In this document: positions 1-8,349 of the stretch, in pieces
How positions within the stretch are numbered: position 1 is the first letter of the stretch
Layout of the letters: every line of letters begins with the position of its first letter
From: Dissophora ornata
Taxonomy: Eukaryota; Mortierellomycota; Mortierellomycetes; Mortierellales; Mortierellaceae
Assembly (NCBI GenBank): GCA_025201705.1
Contig: MU616794.1
Coordinates: 1-41,648, forward strand
DNA length: 41,648 nt
Direction: 5' to 3'
Notes under the pieces: model-generated
Database searches by the model: none
What the model was told of the DNA's origin: nothing
What the model saw: only the letters and a program-made list of their open reading frames with translations
Program-made: the position numbers and the translations under genes

Positions 1-37
1 AAAAAAGAGGGGGGGAAGGGGGAAGGGGGAGGGGGGA
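1..37. repeat. polypurine A/G tract at window edge
   Basis: Runs of A and G only. On the minus strand this is a polypyrimidine tract inside the intron that follows the CofD-like exon ending at 115, which would suit a 3' splice region just outside the window. Confidence 0.7.
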
Positions 38-1490
38 ACATATGCCAGATGCACGCGAGTAATACACTAGTCAAATCCACAAACAAGTGGGGGTATGACA
101 GAACACAAACGTACCTATGACTTCCTTCAACAATTTCGACCCACTCGTTTTTGATCGCATTGGCATCCCCATGTCCAGGCAGACGATACCCCAACAATTC
201 CTGGATGGCAGTTCTGCCCACATCCAAAGGATCAGGTTTTATCAACCGGATCAGTCTTGAGCGAATGTCGCCAATGGCTGGCCCATCAAGCACGCGCAAA
301 ATCTCGCTAGTAGAGCCTCCATTGTCAGAGATTCCCACTATGATTTTTACATTGAAAATGAGGAATAACTTTAGTTGGCATTTTTTTTTTCCCTTATTGA
401 TTGCGTTGTGTGTTGTGTGTGCAACAGAGCATTTGATGTGTTTAAACTCTAGGGATGTGTTAAAAATACAGCAATGGTAAAACCGTCCAACCATTTGCGC
501 ACAAGCCCTTTTTTCATTTGCCAAAGTGACTCAGAAAAATATTTCTCTTGCCCCCCCCTCCCACGTTGCACCCCATTTCCGAGTGACCCCGCAAGAAGGC
601 TTTTTCTTCCATGTCAGTCAATCCTCCTTGTGTTCAGAAAATTCAAGTTCATTCCCGATTTCGTCGTTATCGCATTTGTCCGTGTAATAAAGATTCCCTG
701 CACGAATGGCCATGCTTATCCCATAGGCCGATAAGAACAACAGCACCACGACTCTTGTTGCAGAACACGAGTTGCCTAAACAGATCACGATCCTTTGTCT
801 CCAGTGGAGCACACACTTACAGACATATGTGACATTAGGCGTCATATCCTGTAGGAGCTGGACCAAGGAGTTACAAGCCGTGCCGCCCGAGAAAACCAAG
901 ATCCCTGCATCAGCACCACCTCGTGTGCTGCCGGGACAACCAGATCCCAATCCTGTCATTGAAGATGTTGAGCTTGCTGCAGTTGCGGCTATGGGCACCA
1001 TATTTAAGGCTCCAGACTGGTGGTGCTGAATGTGATTAACTTCGACGGGATGAGAAAACGAATGAATGGGCGCTGGCTCTGCAAGTTGCATGGGCCGACT
1101 GTCGCCGTTCGACACCACATGTCCATTTCCTGCTCCCGGTCCTACAGTGTCAACAGGTGTCGGGCCAATGGGCGATGCCGGGAGGGATCGGTAGTGCTTG
1201 CTACTGTCATTGTTGCTCATTCGTCTGTTGAATGTCGGGAGAATAGGTAGAACGATGGCTTCACCATTCTTGTAGCCGGGTCCGTTTCCGATTAATGGGC
1301 CCGACATTCCTGGCAAGGAGTTGGTGGTCATATTCGTCGTATTCGTTGCTGAGGTTGCCATAGCTGCAGCTGTAGGAGTGGGTGTAGTTGTTGATGACAG
1401 TGTGGCTGTGGTACCATTTGTGGCACTGTGTGTGCTATTTCCAGATGACGCAGATTCTGCAGATACCATGGCTGCTCTTTCCTGGCTCAT
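1..1490 (-). CDS. CofD/UPF0052-family protein, 5' part (runs off left edge)
   Basis: Two exons are visible: 821-1490 (start codon at 1490) and 115-337, joined by an intron at 338-820 (GTAAGT donor, TAG acceptor). A further GTACGT donor at 114 leads out of the window. The first ~195 residues are a Ser/Thr/Asn/Gly-rich, probably disordered extension. The family core then begins with the glycine-rich loop FSGGTACNSL and, after the intron, GISDNGGSTSEILRV, continuing through DGPAIGDIRSRLIRL. These are signature motifs of the family that holds CofD (2-phospho-L-lactate transferase) and bacterial YvcK/GlmR. Fungal members have no settled biochemical role, and F420 synthesis is not expected here. 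The extension is unlike the short bacterial proteins. Family assignment is firm; function is unknown. Exon phases agree (phase 1, then phase 2). Confidence 0.85.
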
Positions 1491-1493
1491 GTC

Positions 1494-1532
1494 CTTGTGC
1501 TTGTGCCTTGTGCTTGTGCCTTGTGCTTGTGC
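1494..1532. repeat. 13-bp tandem repeat (3 copies) next to start codon
   Basis: Three perfect copies of the 13-mer cttgtgcttgtgc, followed by degenerate TTGTGC units to about 1570. It lies 3 bp upstream of the CofD-like start codon, so it would form the end of that gene's 5' leader (CA/AG-rich in the sense strand). Confidence 0.9.
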
Positions 1533-1635
1533 GTGTGCTTATGCGGATGCTTGTGCTTATGTTTTGCCCTTGTGTTTATCCTTGTGGGGGGGTTACGGGC
1601 GTGATCAGTTACTGCTGCTGTCGAGGAAGGAGATG

Positions 1636-1637
<2 letters not shown>

Positions 1638-1673
<36 letters not shown>
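1638..1673. repeat. (GA)n microsatellite
   Basis: About 18 uninterrupted GA units. On the minus strand it is a CT repeat in the putative 5' leader of the CofD-like gene, a common pyrimidine-tract position in fungal promoters and leaders. Confidence 0.95.
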
Positions 1674-1676
<3 letters not shown>

Positions 1677-3160
1677 TAGGAGAAAAGCGGAGGTGTGAAG
1701 AGGGATTAATCGAGTCAGAATTAAATGAAGATGATGTTGGTACTGCTTGTGGGTGGGTGGATGGTGTGGGGTGTAGTGTACTCTGTTGGAGGTATCCTTG
1801 TTTTCAAAGGGAACCAGGGGGAAGACAGAGCAAGAGCCGTACGGATGGTGTATGTGAAGGAGATGGAGGGAAGAGAGGGAATAAAGATAAGAACGTCAAC
1901 TACATACCGGACATGCACAAAAAATAATGGGTGCAGGAGGAGCATGACAGGCAGGACCCGATAACAAAAAACCATAAATCAAGTGGAACAAAGACACAGC
2001 CAACACATGCACACCACCCGCCCATGCTTACTTGCTTACTTGTGCAGTGCAGGATGGCAAGATCCGCTACACTCAATGTCAACCCGGTGGAGTCGGGCCG
2101 TGCAGTGTGGGGCGTGTGGGGTAGAGACGGCTATTGCCAGAAATAGAGACCAACACGAAGAGGAAAGAGAGGATTGGGAGTCAGAGGGAGGGAGTGAGCA
2201 ACCCTGTATTTATAGCGCTTGGCCAATGCTGCTGACTCCATCTTATCTCAGCCTTGCTCTTCCATCAATTGGTCATCAACAACAGCATCCGACATCTGGG
2301 CTATTATTGTATGCAGCATACCAGGGCGCGCAATCCCCCTCGCCATCTTAGCACTTTACTCGACGCCGTCTTCATTTTAGCTTTATTACTCGAGCGCCAA
2401 AACGAAGCCGAGCAACGTGTTCGCTCCCCAGCACCTAATCCCACAGCGGGGGCGGAAATTAAGCGCACCGGCGGGTGACACGTTTGAGTGTCGCGATTCC
2501 TCTGGTGATGTGATTATTCAGCTACAAAATGTACACCACTCCATGAGACTGCACGGGGCATTATTCATCAACTCGGTCCATGTCTCCATGTCCGAGGATC
2601 GGGACCTTTCCACAACGCAGCATAATGCACAACACCGCCAGGCTCAATGCGCATTAACTCTTTATGGCCATGCCCTCTGTGTGGTGTGTGTGCATTGTAT
2701 TGTTGTCATCCAAAAAGAACCCCAACCCTGGGATACACATGTTTGCAATGCTTTTTCGTTGTTTACTTTCTTCTTCTCCACGGCCCTGCCTCTTCAGGAT
2801 TATTCATTTTAGCTCTCCACATCGCTTTTCAGATCCGTCTTGACCCACACGCCTGTGCTCGCGTATAAAAAAAAAAAGAAGCTTTTTGAGCGATTGGAGT
2901 CATGGATGTATGAAAAGATGAGATGCAATAAATAGCGCATGGAACAAACCGTTCTTTTGTACAAAGCTGATGTGGAAAACTCGAAAAGGGTCGATCCGAC
3001 CCGATGGAATAAAGACAGGGCTGGAGAGACATCATCACATCACATCAAAATATTGGTGGCGTACACCTAGACGATATGATTCGAACGGTGGCACAGACAT
3101 CGGGGAGCTTCATTCTCATTCACTCATCCATTAACACGGCCCAAGAAACTTGAATTCCCC
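1674..3160. other. intergenic region, no supported gene
   Basis: Divergent spacer between the CofD-like gene (-) and the F-box-like gene (+). Open frames here are short, overlap in several frames and show no family motifs. A poly-A run (about 2868-2878) and GT/CA-rich stretches are the only other structures seen. Confidence 0.6.
2207..2214 (-). promoter_or_regulatory. possible TATA box of the CofD-like gene
   Basis: On the minus strand the sequence reads TATAAATA, with ATTGG (a CCAAT-box complement) about 10 bp upstream. It lies ~720 bp before the start codon at 1490, so the leader would be long or contain an intron. Position and motif only; no direct evidence of use. Confidence 0.35.
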
Positions 3161-4653
3161 ATGCATGCTCTCGACATTCCCGAAATCAGATGGATGGTTG
3201 GCCAGTATCTTGCAAAGCCTGAACTCCTTGTTGCAGTGGCCGTCTGCAAGAGTTGGAACGCATCCTTTTCACCGCTTCTCTTCTCAGAGATCAAGTGGAC
3301 CTATTACGGCATAAATCCAAGTGCGGTGGCAGTCTTGGCTCATGCCAGCTTCATCCGAGTCCTCAGGTTGCTTTCAGATCCGACAGAGTTTCCGTTGGAG
3401 GCCTGCCGAAACCTTGAGGATGTACAAGTAAACATCCTTCGTAAGATTCCTCAAAAACCATGCAGCCCAGCTACATGGGAACGCCTCACTGGAATAATCC
3501 ATCAGAACCCACGCCTCCGATTTCTCAATCTGTCCCGTCCGTCTCCAAAGTTCTTGACGACCGCGTTCTCGGAATGCACACGTCTGTCAAAGCTCGGAAT
3601 CGGACCAGTTGAGCTGGATCATCATTTAGGGGAGCTTCTGCTCACGACTTGCCTTCATTTGGAGAAGCTGCGTTTAGAGAGTGTCGTCTTTGCGGATCCA
3701 CGCGACTATAACCTGGGTAAATGGGCAGAATTTTCTATGATGCGGGCTCTTACAATCAACCTTCCTGACGAAAGTCATTGCAAGCAGGCTCAGCTCCAAC
3801 TCCAGTTGATCTGGAAATGTTCTCAGCTTCAGTCCCTGTCCCTGGGAATATCCACAGAAACTCTCTTGTTCATCATAATCTGTGGTGCCTCCGAATCAAT
3901 TGGGCAACCCTTCCCGCCAATCGACTTTTTCGAACTTCGATATATAGGGACAAGCTCGTATCTGCGAGACAACACGCTGGCCCTGATCTTAGAAAGCGTC
4001 CCTAGGTCATTTCGGTCGCTTTCTACTCATCAAGTCGATTGGGGCCCAATGTCGATTCAAGCGTTGAGCGAGAATCATGCGGTGACGCGACCGGAAATTC
4101 GAGACGATGTTTATTCAAATAATGAACCAGTTCACAAATCTTGACCTCATGCCGCGATCTGAAGGAGTATTATGGGAACGGATTGGATCTTCAGGAGGCT
4201 CTCAAGCCGAATACTGAAGTGGTGGAGCATGACTGGATCTGCATGAACCTCACATGCCTTAGTATTTGCATATATGGACTTGGAAAGAATCCACGAGAAC
4301 TGCAGAAACAAATCCTGAAGCAGCTTTCTAGGATGGATAGACTTGAGTATCTCTCTATCGGACATGATTCAATAACGTTACACCATGGGGTCAAGCTCAA
4401 TCTCAATGCAGGACTGGAGATCTTAGGTAGTCTGAGGCGACTTCATACGTTCTGCTTCTCTGGGCTATATCAAGAGATGGAGGAGCATGATATCCGTTGG
4501 ATTGTGCTTGCATGGCCGATGCTGCGTTGCCTGAACGGCATCCTGAGCCAAGACCTTATTCTGCAAAAAAAGCTCGAAGCCATCCTGACGAGCCATGGTG
4601 TCCATGTCAATCCTGACCGCCACCCTCGCCCTCAATCTGTGTTTGATATGTGA
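3161..4653 (+). pseudogene. F-box/LRR-like protein with one frameshift
   Basis: The first frame (3161-4144, 327 aa) starts with an F-box-like helix region: LDIPEI, then AVAVCKSWNASFSPLLFSEI. Leucine-rich segments follow (LRFLNLSRPS, LEKLRLESV). The second frame (about 4135-4653) carries on the same architecture: ILTSCRDLKEYY, then WICMNLTCLSI, LEYLSIGHD and WPMLRCLNG. The frames differ by one base. Adding a single base near 4136 would give one ~497-residue protein. F-box proteins act as SCF ubiquitin-ligase adaptors, and large families of this type are typical of Mortierellomycota. A splice fix (GTGACG at 4082 to AG at 4164, 83 nt) keeps frame but has a poor donor and would remove conserved-looking sequence. 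A fresh pseudogene or a sequencing error are both possible. Confidence 0.65.
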
Positions 4654-4888
4654 TATGTGCACATGACGAGGAGGATAGTGGGCGTATATAGCGCGACCGA
4701 TTTCTGGAGGAGACCGATTGTGACAAAGAAACGAGAAGACTGCAACGCGCCCAATGGATTGAAAATCTGAATTTTAGTAAAAGGAGAATCAAAAACCAGT
4801 AAATTTGGCGAGTGCACGATATTTTGGTTTATCGCTTTGATGTTATTATCCTGATGGGAATTGCTAGAATAACGACCACGCCCTCGAC

Positions 4889-4916
4889 CACAGCCGCGGA
4901 CGACGTCGCGGCTGTG
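4889..4916. repeat. perfect 10-bp stem inverted repeat
   Basis: Arms cacagccgcg (4889-4898) and cgcggctgtg (4907-4916) surround an 8-nt GC-rich loop. It lies downstream of the F-box-like gene and inside the tail of the broken minus-strand gene. It could form a hairpin; no known element or site is recognised. Confidence 0.8.
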
Positions 4917-4929
4917 TGCATTATCTGCG

Positions 4930-5702
4930 TTAAAAATTGCGCCAGTTGAGCGTAAGTTGTTCCTGGAAACTTCGAGGCATCCATAACTTATTCTCTGCTG
5001 AAAGGCTGAGAGGGTATAATACCCTTTTCTCTTGGTACATTGCTGCTTGACGGGTTCGATCGTTGGTGGTGTATAAATCTGCCAAATGGTGATGGATGGC
5101 GCCCAGGGAACGAAGAACATACGCTACAGAGGGATCCTCCGAGCTGGTTGACTTAAGGAAGGCATGAGCCGTGGTGCCAATGGGGCGGGTGATTCGCGCG
5201 ACCATGTTGGTAATAGAAACCAACTCCTTACCGTGACGCTTGAGATCGTCTGAAAAATGAAAATCGGGTGGGAGACTAGGGGACTAGGGGCGGAGTACTC
5301 CTTCCAGTCCGCCTTGTTGAAGTGCCTCTTCCAATGTTTAGCTTATTTGCCCATACAGTTCCAGTGTCGCTGTACATGGTGATTCAATGAAGTGGAGGTC
5401 CTTACATAGGAAAGCAACTCTTTATTGCTGGAGGATGTGGCAGTTTGCTTGAAGGGATTGCGATATGGCTGTGGCGGGAGCCGGTACCAAGCTGAGGAGT
5501 GGAGTTACCGTCCTCACCAGATTGGGTGAGACGGACGGCCGAGAATAGCTAGGACTCATTTAAACATTGGCTAGTTCTGAAAGCTCGATTGAGAAGATAC
5601 AGACAAGAAAGGGTCGCTGCTTCCAATGGATATAAAACTCACCGAGTCGTCTTTGTTACCAATTAAGACCCTCTGAAGCTCGAGGAGGAACCAGCGATGC
5701 AT
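4930..5702 (-). pseudogene. broken multi-exon gene, unidentified (alpha-helical, possibly BAR-like)
   Basis: Several coding-looking pieces lie in order on the minus strand but cannot be joined in frame. Piece 1, 5643-5702, opens MHRWFLLELQRVLIGNKDDS and ends at a good GTGAGT donor. Piece 2 (about 5410-5475) contains YRNPFKQTATSSSNKELLSY before a GTAAGG donor. Piece 3 (about 5290-5340) reads TLEEALQQGGLEGVL between stop codons. Piece 4 begins just after TTTTTCAG near 5255, reads DDLKRHGKELVSITN, then VARITRPIGTTAHAFLKST, and stays open to the stop at 4930. Piece 1 ends in phase 0, but the acceptor before piece 2 gives the wrong frame, and piece 3 lacks usable splice sites. Piece 4 has the heptad, helix-rich look of a BAR-type domain, but I do not recognise the family. 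Most likely a decaying gene. Confidence 0.4.
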
Positions 5703-5838
5703 GAACTTTTACGTCAATGATCAACGAAATGGTGGCAGAGAATTAGGTTTTGGAGAATCCTGGCGCCTTTTAGAGTTCTCCAATTTGAGCTCGGTCGCAT
5801 AATGCTTCCACGCGCCGTCGGAGATTGTCTGTGCATTA

Positions 5839-5844
5839 TTTATT
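5839..5844 (-). terminator. AATAAA poly(A) signal of the LPMO-like gene
   Basis: AATAAA on the minus strand, about 65 bp after the stop codon at 5910. The position suits 3'-end formation of the gene at 5910-7238. Confidence 0.45.
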
Positions 5845-5909
5845 AATAGCAAGCATGAAAGATATATTGTATGTAGGGGTAATTGGATGAATGCGGTGAT
5901 TGTCGTCAT

Positions 5910-7238
5910 TTAAACCATCATCCAAGTCAACATAGCCAGCGCAATGGACAGAAGAGCCGTTCCTGAGACAGGGAACAAGGAGTGGGCCGTGATATCTGAA
6001 GCATCGTTACCAAGCGTAGGCATATGTCCGACCAGGGTCTGGTTGTGAGTACTATCACGCTCGGTGCTGGTGCTGTTGCTGGTCTCAGGTCGGAAAGAAT
6101 TGAGCACTGTCGAATTGGTCGTGCTGTCGCTTAACGCCGTGTCAGCGCTAGAGGTGCCATTCTGGGTCGCCACAACCCCCTTGGTGTTTTTACTACCATT
6201 AACTTTAGCCTTTTTCTGTTCCGAAAGGGTGTTATTGATCAACTGCGAAGGTGTCATCTTTGGAAACGCCGGAGCGTCGTCCTCTTCTGCATTATTGACA
6301 GTATCTTCAGCCGGGGAGTCGGTCTTATCATCGACATTATCGTTACGGTTCTCACTGATGTCCTCTCCGATTGCATAGTTGGGAACGGCGGTGAGAGGCT
6401 GGTCAGGTTCAGAGGCGAGGTCCTTCAATGTCGTTGATTTTTTCGAAACGGCCTCCTCGATAGATGGACTATCACTGGCCCATGTCGAGTCTTCGGTCAT
6501 ATATGTCAACTTCGGTTTCTTCGAGGCGTCCCCGGAGGATGGAGTCGAGGTTTCTTTTGCCTTGGCGAAGGCTTGTACAGGAATGTCGCGGGGCTGAATC
6601 TCCGAACCGCCCACAACAATCTCAAAACAAGTCGAGTACTCCTCGCCTGCGGGGTTGCGGTCATATTTCCACCACCAGATCAACTGGTATGTGCCTGGTT
6701 GTGTTCCTTCAGGAACAACGACATGTCCATGGCACCAAGTATTGGGCTCCCAGGCTTGGTCACAGTTGGCACTTGTGGCGAAGGTCATAGTGCCGAGCAG
6801 CTTCTCAGGACTGAGCTCAGACCGTGTGTAAAGTTGAGTGCCGGGAACGCCTGTCCAATACATGTAGACAGTGGAGGGATTGGCATCGTCCAAGTGACCG
6901 TCGGGCTGCCAAGTTAGATGCAAATTCTGGCCCGGAGTGACAGAGGCTGGAGGGAATGGGTTGTTTCCAGGGATGTTTTGACGATCTGGCTGGCAAACGG
7001 GAGCATCGGGACGGCGGTCCTGGACGAGGTAAGTGTACTTTGTGTTGATGTCACGATCTGCGCGAGAAGGGTAGCCAAGAGGGAAACCTGCGCAGCCAGA
7101 GGGGAGCATATTTGTGCAATCAAGCCAACTGTGAGCTGACGAAAAGGATGCAGACAGGAGAATTAGGCTTAGGGAAAAGTAGGCCACCTTGCATGTTGTA
7201 GGGTTGGTGCCCGAGAATTTGCTTGTTGGCGATCTCAT
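5910..7238 (-). CDS. secreted GPI-anchored LPMO-like (DUF7492-like) protein
   Basis: 442 residues in a single exon. A signal peptide (residues 1-35, hydrophobic core FSLSLILLSASFSS) should be cleaved after Ala35, leaving His36 at the mature N terminus (HSWLDC). That is the arrangement needed for a copper histidine brace. Further fold-like signatures are DGHLDD with His115, TVYMYWTG, WCHGHVVVPEG (Cys169, His170, His172), the aromatic run IWWWKYD and a closing STCFEIVV (Cys204). This order matches, from memory, the fungal DUF7492 proteins related to lytic polysaccharide monooxygenases. Residues ~215-420 are a Ser/Thr/Asn-rich linker with many N-glycosylation sequons. The C terminus is a hydrophobic tail (~422-442), as in GPI-anchored proteins. 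It should sit on the outer cell surface or wall. Enzyme activity is inferred and unproven for this family; some such copper proteins bind metal without oxidising polysaccharide. Confidence 0.75.
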   Translation of the reverse strand: MRSPTSKFSGTNPTTCKVAYFSLSLILLSASFSSAHSWLDCTNMLPSGCAGFPLGYPSRADRDINTKYTYLVQDRRPDAPVCQPDRQNIPGNNPFPPASVTPGQNLHLTWQPDGHLDDANPSTVYMYWTGVPGTQLYTRSELSPEKLLGTMTFATSANCDQAWEPNTWCHGHVVVPEGTQPGTYQLIWWWKYDRNPAGEEYSTCFEIVVGGSEIQPRDIPVQAFAKAKETSTPSSGDASKKPKLTYMTEDSTWASDSPSIEEAVSKKSTTLKDLASEPDQPLTAVPNYAIGEDISENRNDNVDDKTDSPAEDTVNNAEEDDAPAFPKMTPSQLINNTLSEQKKAKVNGSKNTKGVVATQNGTSSADTALSDSTTNSTVLNSFRPETSNSTSTERDSTHNQTLVGHMPTLGNDASDITAHSLFPVSGTALLSIALAMLTWMMV

Positions 7239-8349
7239 GATGTATACGCGTTAACGAAGTGTTGGAAAAGTGGCAAGACGTTGAGGGCGTATAAATGGCG
7301 AAGACGAGGAGGATGGTGATGGTGATGATGATGATGGTTGATTATCAGACACGCTTGCACTCATGACAGTCGTATTTAAATGTCTTTTTCTGTAGTCGTG
7401 ATCTCCACGGTGCCATAAACTACAAGAAAGAGCCCAAGGAGAGTGGCTGACTTTGAGATAATGCTTCACACCAACACGGTGAGTGGTAACTGAAGGAAAA
7501 GGAGTCGGTGGTCATCCTATGCTCCACAAAGAAAATATCCTTACTATTTTCGTGGTCTCGATTCAAGCGTTTGAATGTCGATCCTGGATATTAGCAGGGT
7601 CTGGTAGAGACGAAGGTTGGAATAGCGCTAGATGACAGAAGCTTGTCGAGAACGAATACTAGACATCGAGAAGAGAACAGTTTGAACAGCGAATTAGCCA
7701 CGGAGGACTGGGAATGGGTCTTGTAGCCGTACTGGAATTATGACCCAGGTTTTTAGTTCTGTACGACTTTGTAAAGAGACGAAGGCATCCGTGCAATGGC
7801 CGGTGCCCTTTTCCATTGCTGACCACGTCCCCCTGAATCGGTCTTTGTGCGACAGTAGAGTGCTGTGCCATGGGTCATGGCAGAGGCCAAAAAAGGACAC
7901 ACACGCGTCGAGTGGACACCACAGGCACACACAACCAATTGGAGTGCGCCGGTCTGCAATTACAGCAAGGGCTCATGTGTTAAGGGGCCGCCGCACTCAA
8001 TTCAAAGAAGGAGAGCCTTTGGCCATGATGTAGCTGGGATTCAATGGGCAATGGATGATGCTATTGGGAGCCATTCCAATTCCCGTAATACTTGTTATTG
8101 CCACAGGCAGGACATTCTCTACTTACACTCCTCCGCTGCGCTCGCCGAATCTCATCCGCACGATGGCCTAGTCTGCCCCCCACTAGCACTATCATCCCCC
8201 TCCTTCCCCCACATTCCGCAACGGCGCATTTCATCCTCCCTTTTCATATTTACTTTATTTTTAAACACAATTTGTAACTGCCAACCACCACCACTTCCAC
8301 ATCTGCTCAGGATACACAGACAGGAAACGCACTGTCGTTTCCGGGTTAC
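7239..8349. promoter_or_regulatory. divergent promoter region between LPMO-like gene and UNC80
   Basis: About 1.1 kb shared upstream sequence. It contains a GAT/GGT-rich repeat (about 7312-7340) and a pyrimidine-rich stretch before the UNC80 start (about 8175-8310). An in-frame stop at 8275 lies upstream of the chosen UNC80 start with no ATG between. I see no clear TATA box. Short open frames in this stretch have no family features. Confidence 0.5.

Noticed and set aside
3060..3100. GTTCGAATC on the minus strand, resembling a tRNA B box
   Set aside because: The flanking bases do not pair as a T arm and no A box or acceptor stem fits.
5040..5070. GGTTCGATC, B-box-like
   Set aside because: No paired T stem and no upstream tRNA arms.
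7312..7340. GAT/GGT repeat considered as a coding Asp or His run
   Set aside because: It lies 5' of the LPMO-like start codon, in a frame with no supported gene.
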